Source: JAVWMQ01 sp036637375 (GTDB taxonomy: Bacteria; Bacillota; Clostridia; Peptostreptococcales; Anaerovoracaceae). Taken from it: DNA of 64,000 nt. The DNA is taken from positions 35,668 to 99,667 of the forward strand of contig JAVWMQ010000001.1 in assembly GCA_036637375.1 (NCBI GenBank), in the 5' to 3' direction. The notes below the pieces were generated by a model that did not search any database, had not been told where the DNA came from, and saw nothing but the letters and a program-made list of their open reading frames with translations. Below are positions 25,892 through 34,069 of this stretch, piece by piece. Positions within the stretch are counted from its first letter, which is position 1, and the number at the start of each line of letters is the position of its first letter. A program made the position numbers and the translations under genes.

Positions 25892-27124
25892 ATGAAAAAA
25901 GTTTTAGTTTTTGCAGGGACAACAGAAGGAAGAACACTTATAGCAGCAATTTGCAAAGATTCAATTGTTGATGCTTGTGTTGCTACAGATTATGGTAAAG
26001 AAATTTTAGATAATTTACATACATCTGTAAATATCATAAGAGGTAGATTAACTAAAGAGGATATGATTAACCTTATAAAAAAAAATAACTATGATTTAAT
26101 TGTTGATACAACACACCCGTATGCAGAAATTGTAACTAAAAATATCAAAGAGGCATCAGAGGTTACAGACACAAAGTATCTGAGGGTGGTAAGGAAAGCA
26201 GATTCGGACAAATTAATAGATACAGATAATGTTATTTTTGTTTCCAATGTTTTGGAAGCAGTAGAATATTTAAACAGTATAGACGAAAAAGTTTTACTTA
26301 CAGTTGGTAGCAAGGAGCTACAAAAGTTTACAAAAGTTACCAATTTCAAGGAACGTTTATTTGCAAGGGTTTTGCCAATTGGGAGCATTGTGGATGAGTG
26401 CAACAAACTTGGCTATGAAGGCAGACAGCTGCTTTGTATGCAGGGACCATTTACTCTTGACCTAAATGTAGCTTTAATTAAACAAATTGGAGCGACTATT
26501 ATAGTCACTAAGGATGGTGGCAATAATGGCGGATTTATGGAAAAATACTATGCGGCAAAGGAAACTTCTAGCAAATTGTTAGTAATTGGTAGACCGAAAG
26601 ATGAAGCTGGCGTTTCCGTTTCAGAGGCGGCAAAAATGATAGTAGGTGTAAATAATGAAACTAGAAGCTCTGTACCTAAAAAAGAATGGTTTCCGTTTTT
26701 TTTAAATATTAAAGGTAAGAATGTTTTGATTGTTGGCGGTGGTAATATTGCTTTGAGAAGGGCAAAAACTTTAAGCAATTTTGATTGTAATATCACAGTG
26801 ATTGGTGAAAAAGTCATAGGTGAGTTAGAGGAAATTAAGGGAATAACAGTTGTTTCAAAAAAATATCAAAATGAGGATTTGGCTGAGGCGGATTATGTTA
26901 TTGCAGCGACAGACGATGAAGAATTAAACTTGCAAATAGGCAAGGAAAGCAAAAAGCAAGGTAAAATGGTTAATGTGGTTAGCCACAAAGAGAATTGTGA
27001 CTTTTACTTTCCAGGTGTAGTTATTGATGGAGACGTTACAATAGGAATTACAGCGCAAGGTAATAATCATAAACTGGCAAAGGAAATAACAGGCAAGGTG
27101 AAGAACCTTTTGCAAAGGAGATAG
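25892..27124 (+). CDS. cbiJ: Fusion of cobalt-precorrin-6A reductase (CbiJ) and precorrin-2 dehydrogenase (SirC/CysG-N like)
   Basis: Residues 1-255 are CbiJ (VLVFAGTTEGRTLI, VDTTHPYAEIVTKNIKEA, TVGSKELQKF, QGPFTLDLNVALIKQIGA, VTKDGGNNGGFMEK), which reduces cobalt-precorrin-6A. Residues about 262-410 are a siroheme-synthase N-terminal Rossmann domain (FPFFLNIKGKNVLIVGGGNIALRRAKTL, ADYVIAATDDEELN, FYFPGVV), which oxidises precorrin-2 to sirohydrochlorin. The fused polypeptide serves two separate NAD(P)-dependent steps. The ATG at 25892 has AGAGGCATAG upstream; a start at 25844 would overlap cbiH. No stand-alone precorrin-2 dehydrogenase is in the window, so this domain probably supplies CbiK. 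Confidence 0.92.
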   Translation: MKKVLVFAGTTEGRTLIAAICKDSIVDACVATDYGKEILDNLHTSVNIIRGRLTKEDMINLIKKNNYDLIVDTTHPYAEIVTKNIKEASEVTDTKYLRVVRKADSDKLIDTDNVIFVSNVLEAVEYLNSIDEKVLLTVGSKELQKFTKVTNFKERLFARVLPIGSIVDECNKLGYEGRQLLCMQGPFTLDLNVALIKQIGATIIVTKDGGNNGGFMEKYYAAKETSSKLLVIGRPKDEAGVSVSEAAKMIVGVNNETRSSVPKKEWFPFFLNIKGKNVLIVGGGNIALRRAKTLSNFDCNITVIGEKVIGELEEIKGITVVSKKYQNEDLAEADYVIAATDDEELNLQIGKESKKQGKMVNVVSHKENCDFYFPGVVIDGDVTIGITAQGNNHKLAKEITGKVKNLLQRR

Positions 27125-27127
27125 AGA

Positions 27128-28018
27128 ATGAAAAAACGTAAAGTGATAGTAGGGAGTAGGGATAGCAAGTTGGCAGTTTTGCAGACTAGACTTGTTATGG
27201 ATGAGATTGCAAAAAATCACCCAGAAATTGAGCTTGAATTAGTAACTATGAAAACAACTGGCGACATTATATTAGATAGAACTTTGGATAAAATAGGTGG
27301 CAAAGGTTTGTTTGTAAAGGAACTGGACAAAGCTTTAATGGATAAGCGTGTAGACATTACTATTCACAGTCTCAAAGATTTACCAATGGAGGAAAACAAG
27401 GAGCTACCTTTGTTGGCATTTAGCAAGAGGGCAAATCCTTATGATGTACTTGTTTTGCCAGAAGGAGAAACTGAAATTGATTTAGGAATGCCTATAGGAA
27501 GTTCAAGTGCTAGGAGAAATTTGCAGCTAGAGGAGATATACGGTGACTTTGAAAGCAAAAGCGTCAGAGGTAACGTTATTACAAGGCTGAGCAAACTTGA
27601 TAGTGGAGAATATGGAAGCCTAATTCTAGCCCATGCAGGGCTAACAAGACTTGGACTTGGAGACAGAATTAGCAAGGTTTTTGACCATAATGATATGATT
27701 CCATCAGCAGGCCAGGGAATATTGGTAGTTCAAGGTAGAGCTGGCGAAGATTACTCATACTTAGAATGTATAGATGATCCAAAAAGTAGGACCGAAGCAA
27801 TGGCAGAGAGGCAGTTTGTAAGGGTTCTTGATGGAGGGTGTAGTTCGCCTATTGGTGCTTTTGCAATGGCAGACAAAGATGAAATAGAGATCTTTGGACT
27901 TTATTATAATGAGGAAACAAAATCTAAGATTAAAGGAAGTATCAAGGGCAGTGTTAATGACTGCATTGATTTAGCAACAGAGCTTGCTGTTAAACTGAAG
28001 GGGGAAGGAAATGACTAA
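27128..28018 (+). CDS. hemC: Hydroxymethylbilane synthase (porphobilinogen deaminase)
   Basis: The 296-residue enzyme joins four porphobilinogens. It starts VIVGSRDSKLAVLQTRLV, has DITIHSLKDLPME and RGNVITRLSKL, and the dipyrromethane cofactor cysteine in LDGGCSSPIGAF near residue 238. It begins 3 bp after cbiJ and overlaps the following cobA-hemD by 8 bp, so the three uroporphyrinogen steps are translated together. Confidence 0.96.
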   Translation: MKKRKVIVGSRDSKLAVLQTRLVMDEIAKNHPEIELELVTMKTTGDIILDRTLDKIGGKGLFVKELDKALMDKRVDITIHSLKDLPMEENKELPLLAFSKRANPYDVLVLPEGETEIDLGMPIGSSSARRNLQLEEIYGDFESKSVRGNVITRLSKLDSGEYGSLILAHAGLTRLGLGDRISKVFDHNDMIPSAGQGILVVQGRAGEDYSYLECIDDPKSRTEAMAERQFVRVLDGGCSSPIGAFAMADKDEIEIFGLYYNEETKSKIKGSIKGSVNDCIDLATELAVKLKGEGND

Positions 28019-29507
28019 TATGAATAGAGGAAAAGTTTGGTTAGTAGGTGCAGGTCCTTCTGATGTGGGACTATTTACCTTAAAAGGTAAGCAGGTATTA
28101 GAAAATGCTGATGTAGTTGTTTATGACAAGCTTGTGGGACAAGGTGTACTTGGAATGATACCGCAAAATGCACAAAAAATCTTTGTAGGAAAGGTTGCGG
28201 GGAATCATGCTGTTCCCCAGGAAAAAATAAATGAAATCTTGCTTGTTGAGGCTCAAAAAGGCAAGAAAGTCGTTAGACTAAAGGGTGGAGACCCTTTTGT
28301 ATTTGGTAGAGGTGGAGAAGAGTTAGAACTTCTATGTGAAAATGATATTCCATTTGAGATTGTTCCTGGAATAACCTCTGCTGTAGCTGTTCCAGCATAT
28401 AATGGAATCCCAGTAACTCATAGAGATTTTACCTCATCATTTCATGTTATAACTGGACATACAAAATATGAGGAAGCCCCAAACATTGACTTTGAATCAC
28501 TTGTAAAATTAAATGGGACACTAATATTTTTGATGGGTGTTTCTTCTCTTCCAAAAATTTGCGAAGGACTAATAAATGCAGGTATGGACAAGGATATGCC
28601 AGCCGCAGTTTTAGAGCGTGGAACTAGGGCTCATCAGAGGAGAGTTGTATCGGATATTACAAATCTTCCAAAGGATGCAGTGAGAGAAGGTGTCAAAACC
28701 CCTGCAATAATTATTGTAGGCAAGGTATGCTCTTTGGCTGATGACTTTGCATGGGCAGAAAAAAGACCTCTTGGAGGGCTTAAAATTGCAGTGACAAGAC
28801 CTCAGGACAGAAGCTCTAAGCTTGGCGAAAAGCTAGCTATGCTAGGTGGTGAGGTAGTTATGCTACCTGCAATTGAAACAATACCTATTGCAGATAATAT
28901 TGAATTAGCAGAGGCTATAACAAGTATAAAAGAATATGGCTGGATTGGATTTACAAGTCCCATAGGTCCTAAAATATTCTTTGATAAACTAAGAGAGATG
29001 AAGATAGATATTAGAAAACTTGGTGACATTAAATTTGCAGCTATTGGATCAGGAACCAAAAAGGTTATTGAAAATCAGGGGATTATGGTAGATTTGGTGC
29101 CAGAAGTCTTTAATGGTGAAGAACTAGGCAAGGAACTAGCAAAAAACTGTAAGGGACAAAGGGTTCTAATTCCTCGAGCAGAAATTGGAACACCAGAAGT
29201 GGTGAAACCTTTAATTGAAGCAGGTATTTCGTACAGCGATATTCCAATTTACAAGACCAAAGATGTGATGGAAGAACAAGTGAATTCTTATGATGAAAGT
29301 ATTGATATTACAATGTTTACTAGCGCATCAACAGTTCATGCATTTGTGAAGAATAATAGGGATGTAGATTATTCTTCTGTCAAGGCACTTTGTATTGGCG
29401 AGCAGACAGCAGCAGTTGCAAGGGAGCATAATATGCAGGTGATTGTGTCAGCAAAAGCTACAATTGATAGTATGATTACAAAATTATTGGAGGAATTTAA
29501 GCGATAA
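28011..29507 (+). CDS. cobA-hemD: Fused uroporphyrinogen-III C-methyltransferase / uroporphyrinogen-III synthase
   Basis: Residues about 1-245 are SUMT (VWLVGAGPSDVGLFTLKGKQVL, VVRLKGGDPFVFGRGGEEL, VPGITSAVAVPAYNGIPVTHRDF). Residues about 250-498 are HemD (GGLKIAVTRPQDRSSKLGEKL through FTSASTVHAF and ALCIGEQTAAVA). One chain thus makes uroporphyrinogen III and methylates it at C2 and C7 to precorrin-2. The fusion is common in Firmicutes. Two close starts exist, ATG 28011 and ATG 28020; GGGGGAAGGA precedes both. cbiB overlaps the stop by one base. Confidence 0.95.
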   Translation: MTNMNRGKVWLVGAGPSDVGLFTLKGKQVLENADVVVYDKLVGQGVLGMIPQNAQKIFVGKVAGNHAVPQEKINEILLVEAQKGKKVVRLKGGDPFVFGRGGEELELLCENDIPFEIVPGITSAVAVPAYNGIPVTHRDFTSSFHVITGHTKYEEAPNIDFESLVKLNGTLIFLMGVSSLPKICEGLINAGMDKDMPAAVLERGTRAHQRRVVSDITNLPKDAVREGVKTPAIIIVGKVCSLADDFAWAEKRPLGGLKIAVTRPQDRSSKLGEKLAMLGGEVVMLPAIETIPIADNIELAEAITSIKEYGWIGFTSPIGPKIFFDKLREMKIDIRKLGDIKFAAIGSGTKKVIENQGIMVDLVPEVFNGEELGKELAKNCKGQRVLIPRAEIGTPEVVKPLIEAGISYSDIPIYKTKDVMEEQVNSYDESIDITMFTSASTVHAFVKNNRDVDYSSVKALCIGEQTAAVAREHNMQVIVSAKATIDSMITKLLEEFKR

Positions 29508-30466
29508 TGAGAGGAATAAGTTTAGCAATTGGATTCATTCTTGATTTAATAGTTGGAGATCCATACGCCTTACCTCATCCAATTTGTCTTGTGGGAAATG
29601 GAATTAAGTTTTTTGAAAAAATAATTAGGAAAATTTGTGGCAAAACCGAAAAAGGTGAACTTATTGGCGGAGCCGTATTGGTAATATTAATTGTATCTTT
29701 ATCGTTTTTGATACCGCTTGCGATTATACTAATTCTTGGCAAAATTAATTTTTGGCTAGGCTTTGTAGCTGAAACAATAATGTGTTATCAAATTTTGGCG
29801 ACAAAATCCTTGAGGGTTGAAAGTCTAAAAGTATATAAGGCTTTAATGGCTAGAGATGTGGAAGGAGCGAGATATGCTGTTTCAATGATTGTTGGTAGAG
29901 ATACAAGTGCACTGAATGCCGAAGGCGTTACTAAGGCAACGGTAGAAACAGTAGCAGAAAATACATCAGATGGAGTAATTGCACCCTTACTTTTTTATGC
30001 TATTGGGGGAGCTCCTCTTGGGTTTATGTATAAGGCAATTAACACTCTCGATTCAATGATAGGGTATAAAAATGACAAGTATATATTCTTTGGTAGATTT
30101 GCAGCAAAACTTGATGATTTAGCAAATTATATACCTGCTAGAATTTCAGCAGGCTTAATGATTTGCTCATCATTTGTGTTAGGGTTTAATTACAAGAATG
30201 CTATAAGGATATTTAAGAGAGATAGGTTTAATCATGCAAGTCCAAATAGCGCACAGACAGAATCTGTTTGCGCTGGTGCCCTTGAAATTCAATTAGCAGG
30301 GGATGCCTATTATTTTGGTAAATTATACAAAAAGAAAACTATTGGAGATAAGATAAGGGAAGTATCACCTAAGAATATAAAACAAAGTATAAGGTTAATG
30401 TATGGTGCAGCTATAATTTGCGCTATAGCGTGCGTAAGTATTTTGTATGTGATTGAGTGGTTATAG
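29507..30466 (+). CDS. cbiB: Adenosylcobinamide-phosphate synthase CbiB
   Basis: The 319-residue integral membrane protein has four to five hydrophobic segments and CbiB motifs (FILDLIVGDPYALPHPI, IVGRDTSALNAEGVTKATVETVAENTSDGVIAPL, GAPLGFMYKAINTLDSMIGYKNDKY). It attaches the aminopropanol phosphate made by CobD to adenosylcobyric acid. It follows cobA-hemD with a one-base overlap and precedes cobD by 11 bp. Confidence 0.95.
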   Translation: MRGISLAIGFILDLIVGDPYALPHPICLVGNGIKFFEKIIRKICGKTEKGELIGGAVLVILIVSLSFLIPLAIILILGKINFWLGFVAETIMCYQILATKSLRVESLKVYKALMARDVEGARYAVSMIVGRDTSALNAEGVTKATVETVAENTSDGVIAPLLFYAIGGAPLGFMYKAINTLDSMIGYKNDKYIFFGRFAAKLDDLANYIPARISAGLMICSSFVLGFNYKNAIRIFKRDRFNHASPNSAQTESVCAGALEIQLAGDAYYFGKLYKKKTIGDKIREVSPKNIKQSIRLMYGAAIICAIACVSILYVIEWL

Positions 30467-30477
30467 GAGCATAAATT

Positions 30478-31557
30478 ATGAAAAAATTAGTACATGGTGG
30501 GGATATTTACTCTCATGGCAAAGATAAAAACAAAAGAATATATGATTTTTCTGCTAATATTAATCCATTAGGAGTTCCAAGCAAAGTAATTAGTGCAGTC
30601 AAAAATTGTCTTGGGGACTGTTCAAATTATCCAGATCCTCTTTGTAGAGATTTGATTTCAAAGATTGCAAATGCTGAATGTGTTAAGGAAGAATATATTA
30701 TTTGTGGAAATGGAGCAGCCGATGTAATATTTAGAATTGTTTTGGCTGTAAATCCACAAAAAGCACTCTTAATAGCGCCAACTTTTGCTGAGTATGAAAA
30801 AGCACTTTTGACAGTAAACTGTAACATAGACCATTTTTTCCTAAAGGAAGAAGACGAATTTAACATTTCAGAGGATTTCATTGATGAAATCAAAGATGAT
30901 TATGATATTATGTTTTTGTGTAATCCAAACAATCCAACAGGTAAATTAATTGAACCAGAATTATTAAAAACAATAATAGAAAAGGCAAAACAAAAAGATA
31001 TAATTTTGGTAATTGATGAATGTTTCATAGAGTTTCTAAAAGATTCAGAGAAGTTTACAATGAAGGGCTGTCTTGGCAAATACGACAATTTGATTATTTT
31101 GAGAGCGTTTACAAAAAACTATGCACTTGCAGGTTTCAGGCTTGGGTTTTCCATGTCTAGCAACGAAGAATTAAACGAAAAAATATTAGACATGGGGCAG
31201 CCATGGAGTGTGTCTACACCGGCACAAGTGGCAGGAATAGCTGCTCTTGATGAAAAAGAATACCTAAGAGAAGCTATAGAATTAATATATAGAGAAAAAG
31301 AATTTTTAATAAAAGAGCTTAGAGCTATGGGCTTTAAGGTTTTTGACACTAAAGCGAACTACATATTTTTTAAAATTGAAGATGGTGGCTTAGGCAAAAA
31401 GGCACAAAAATTTAGAAAGAGTATGGAAGAGCAGGGAATACTAATAAGGAATTGCGGAAACTACATAGGACTAACGGGTGAATATAGTAGAATTGCAGTT
31501 AAAAGTAACGAAGATAACTTATTTTTTGTCGAAACGATGAAAAATATTATCTGGTAA
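30478..31557 (+). CDS. cobD: L-threonine-O-3-phosphate decarboxylase CobD
   Basis: The 359-residue PLP enzyme of aminotransferase fold I starts HGGDIYSHGKDKNKRIYDFSANINPLG, a CobD trait that distinguishes it from HisC. It has CNPNNPTGKLI, LVIDECFIEF and the PLP lysine in LRAFTKNYALAGFRLGF. It makes (R)-1-amino-2-propanol phosphate for CbiB, whose gene lies just upstream. The typical GHG start and the adjacency to cbiB support CobD over histidinol-phosphate aminotransferase. Confidence 0.9.
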   Translation: MKKLVHGGDIYSHGKDKNKRIYDFSANINPLGVPSKVISAVKNCLGDCSNYPDPLCRDLISKIANAECVKEEYIICGNGAADVIFRIVLAVNPQKALLIAPTFAEYEKALLTVNCNIDHFFLKEEDEFNISEDFIDEIKDDYDIMFLCNPNNPTGKLIEPELLKTIIEKAKQKDIILVIDECFIEFLKDSEKFTMKGCLGKYDNLIILRAFTKNYALAGFRLGFSMSSNEELNEKILDMGQPWSVSTPAQVAGIAALDEKEYLREAIELIYREKEFLIKELRAMGFKVFDTKANYIFFKIEDGGLGKKAQKFRKSMEEQGILIRNCGNYIGLTGEYSRIAVKSNEDNLFFVETMKNIIW

Positions 31558-31569
31558 GGGGAATATATT

Positions 31570-32424
31570 ATGGCTAAGATTATAATGGTACAAGGGACAA
31601 CTTCAGACGCTGGCAAGAGCATGATTGTAACTGGACTTTGCAGGATTTTTAGGCAAGATGGTTATAGAGTTGCTCCTTTTAAGGCACAAAACTTAACTTC
31701 AAATGGATTTTTGACTGAAGAGGGGCTAGAAATGGGCAAAGCTCAGGTTCTCCAAGCTGAAGCAGCAGGAACAAAAGCCAAAGCGATAATGAATCCAATC
31801 TTGGTAAAACCAATTGCAAAGGGTAAGATGGAAGTGGTTGTAAAGGGCAAAGAATGGAAAAGCCCTGACGGCAGACCTTACAAGGAGCATAGAGAGTTCT
31901 TTGAACCTATGCTTAAAGGGTGCATTGATGAGCTCAAAAAAGATTATGATATTATTGTTGTTGAGGGTGCAGGAAGTCCAGCTGAAATCAACATTAAGGA
32001 AGGCGATCTTGTTAATATGTTCATAGCTCAAATGTGCAATGCACCAGTGCTGCTTGTCGGAGATATTGAACGAGGAGGAGTTTTTGCTTCATTAGTTGGA
32101 ACGTTAGCGTTACTTACTGATGATGAAAGAAACCTTATAAAAGGCTTGATAATTAATAAGTTTAGAGGAAATGAGGCATTACTCAAAAATGGTGTTATCA
32201 GCCTTGAGGAAATTACAAAGAAAAAGGTTATGGGAATTGTACCGTTTTTAGACGTGGATATTGAGCCAGAGGATAGCTTATCTATAGGCAAGAATCCTGT
32301 AGCCGGTGATGAACATTACACAAGTGACTTTAGAGAAAAACAATACGATATACTAGCAGAAGGTATTAGAAACAGCATTAATATTGATGAAATATATAAC
32401 CTAATGGGTTTGAAGGAGAGATAA
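31570..32424 (+). CDS. cbiP: Cobyric acid synthase CbiP with internal deletion of the glutaminase domain
   Basis: Only 284 residues against about 490-510 for normal CbiP/CobQ. Residues 1-240 are the complete ATP-dependent amidoligase domain: P-loop QGTTSDAGKSMIVTG, APFKAQN, NPILVKPI, VVEGAGSPAEIN, LLVGDIERGGVFASLVGT, GLIINKFRG, GIVPFL. After DVDIEPEDSLSIG the expected class I glutaminase region (with its nucleophile Cys and His/Glu) is missing. The final residues YDILAEGIRNSINIDEIYNLM resemble the normal CobQ C-terminal tail. The gene is in frame and tightly packed (cbiC starts 2 bp after its stop). Known role: amidation of b, d, e, g side chains. Inference: it uses free ammonia or a separate glutaminase, or is impaired. 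Confidence 0.85.
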   Translation: MAKIIMVQGTTSDAGKSMIVTGLCRIFRQDGYRVAPFKAQNLTSNGFLTEEGLEMGKAQVLQAEAAGTKAKAIMNPILVKPIAKGKMEVVVKGKEWKSPDGRPYKEHREFFEPMLKGCIDELKKDYDIIVVEGAGSPAEINIKEGDLVNMFIAQMCNAPVLLVGDIERGGVFASLVGTLALLTDDERNLIKGLIINKFRGNEALLKNGVISLEEITKKKVMGIVPFLDVDIEPEDSLSIGKNPVAGDEHYTSDFREKQYDILAEGIRNSINIDEIYNLMGLKER

Positions 32425-32425
32425 A

Positions 32426-33085
32426 ATGGTAGAAAAAAAGGTTAATTTACAAAATGTGTTACCAGCGGATATTGAAAAAAGAAGTATGGAAATAATCGAA
32501 AGTGAAATGGCAAAAGTAGACCTTGATCCATACGAAAAACCTGTTATCAAAAGAGCGATTCACACTAGTGCAGACTTTGACTATTTGACAAATTTGTGTT
32601 TTTCAAAAGATGCAGTAAAAAAGGGAATTGAAGCGATTAAAAAGGGTGCAATAATTGTTACTGATACAAATATGGCAAAGGCAGGAGTTAACAAAACGAT
32701 AGTTGAAAGCTATGGAGGACAGGTACTTTGCTTTATGGCTGATGAAGATGTTGCAAATGAAGCCAAAGAGCTTGGAACTACTAGAGCGACTGCATGTATT
32801 AATAAGGCGGCAAAATTGAATAAACCAATTATTTTTGCCATTGGTAATGCACCAACTGCACTTGTTAGAATTTACGAACTTGTAAATGCAGGGAAGATTA
32901 AGCCAGAATTAATAATAGGAGTTCCTGTTGGATTTGTTAATGTTGTAGAATCAAAGGAGCTAATATTAGAGCTTGATGTACCTCATATTGTAGCAAGAGG
33001 GAGGAAGGGCGGTAGCAATGTAGCGGCAGCTATTTGCAATGCTATTTCATACATTACATCAGGTCGAATTGAAATTGAAAGCTAG
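32426..33085 (+). CDS. cbiC: Cobalt-precorrin-8 methylmutase CbiC
   Basis: The 219-residue enzyme moves the C11 methyl to C12, giving cobyrinic acid. The active-site histidine is His46 in KRAIHTSADFDY; GAIIVTDTNMAKAGVNK, TRATACINKA, FAIGNAPTALVRIYELV and GVPVGFVNVVESKE are all typical. It starts 2 bp after the shortened cbiP and is the last biosynthetic gene of the run. Confidence 0.95.
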   Translation: MVEKKVNLQNVLPADIEKRSMEIIESEMAKVDLDPYEKPVIKRAIHTSADFDYLTNLCFSKDAVKKGIEAIKKGAIIVTDTNMAKAGVNKTIVESYGGQVLCFMADEDVANEAKELGTTRATACINKAAKLNKPIIFAIGNAPTALVRIYELVNAGKIKPELIIGVPVGFVNVVESKELILELDVPHIVARGRKGGSNVAAAICNAISYITSGRIEIES

Positions 33086-33105
33086 ATTCAGTATAGGTGG
33101 TAACA

Positions 33106-33936
33106 ATGAAAGATAATATTAAAGAAAAAATCATTAATAATTGGGATAGGTTTTCTATAAAGGAAAAGCGTGTGGCTAAATTTGTTGTTGATAATTATGA
33201 ACAAATCACAGCAATGTCAAGCCAAGAACTTGCATTAAAGGCAGAAGTTAGTGATACTACAGTAATTAGATTTTCACAAAGCATAGGCTACAAAGGATAC
33301 TTGACCTTCAAAAAGGATTTGAAGAAAGAAGTGCTTTCCAAAAAAAGTCCATATGAGGTTCTAAAAACTATGGAAAAAACCAATGATGTTGTAGTGGAAA
33401 AATATAAATCTACCATATTAAATGATAGCAATGATTTTTTGGGAAAGCTAGATTTGCATATTGTTGATGAAGTGGTTGAGGAAATATTATCTGCTAGAAA
33501 GGTTTATGTTGTAGGTGCTGGATCAGATAGAAGCGTTGCCATGTACCTATATAACTATTTACCATTGGTTGGCATTGATACTGTTGCAATTATGGAAGAA
33601 GGAGTTGCAATGAGAGCCCTTAGTATGGAGATAACTAAGGATGATTTGGTGATTATGTCAAGTTTTCCAACTATTAGAACTTCTGAGGAGTGGATAGCTG
33701 AATACTGCAAAAATATTGGGACTAAGTTAATAGCATTAACGGATTCGCAGGTTACAGCAAAGATACTTAATGCTAAGTACTTTATTAAAACTGGCAGAAG
33801 TGAAAATGCGTTTTTCAATTCATGTATATTATCTATGATGGTATGTGAAATTATTCTGTTAAAGATTACAGAGAGAAATCCAGAGCAGGTAAGCGAAAGG
33901 CTTAAACTATACCATGAATTAGTGTTTGAAGAATAA
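33106..33936 (+). CDS. MurR/RpiR-family transcriptional regulator
   Basis: The 276-residue protein has an N-terminal RpiR helix-turn-helix (about residues 1-77: SIKEKRVAKFVVDNYEQITAMSSQELALKAEVSDTTVIRFSQSIGYKGY-type sequence) and a C-terminal SIS sugar-phosphate-binding domain (about 125-250: VYVVGAGSDRSVAMYLYNYLPLVG, DLVIMSSFPTIRTSEEW). Members usually sense phosphosugars. The start at ATG 33106 has AGGTGG 5 bp upstream; GTG 33097 is less likely. It lies 20 bp after cbiC in the same direction, so it may be co-transcribed, but no target operator is recognisable and no sugar gene is nearby. Confidence 0.88.
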   Translation: MKDNIKEKIINNWDRFSIKEKRVAKFVVDNYEQITAMSSQELALKAEVSDTTVIRFSQSIGYKGYLTFKKDLKKEVLSKKSPYEVLKTMEKTNDVVVEKYKSTILNDSNDFLGKLDLHIVDEVVEEILSARKVYVVGAGSDRSVAMYLYNYLPLVGIDTVAIMEEGVAMRALSMEITKDDLVIMSSFPTIRTSEEWIAEYCKNIGTKLIALTDSQVTAKILNAKYFIKTGRSENAFFNSCILSMMVCEIILLKITERNPEQVSERLKLYHELVFEE

Positions 33937-34011
33937 AACTAGGTGAGATAAAGGTGCATGCAATTTGCAAGCATCTAAAGAATGTTTTTAAATAAATTGA
34001 TAACATAAGTA

Positions 34012-34049
34012 AAAGAGCTTTAAGATTTTAACTAATCTTAAAGCTCTTT
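34012..34049. terminator. Bidirectional terminator between rpiR-type gene and DMT transporter
   Basis: A 16-bp perfect stem (34012-34027 with 34034-34049, AAAGAGCTTTAAGATT and its complement) with a 6-nt loop, A/T-rich on both sides. It serves both convergent genes. Confidence 0.85.
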
Positions 34050-34069
34050 GTCGCTACTTTACAATCTAT

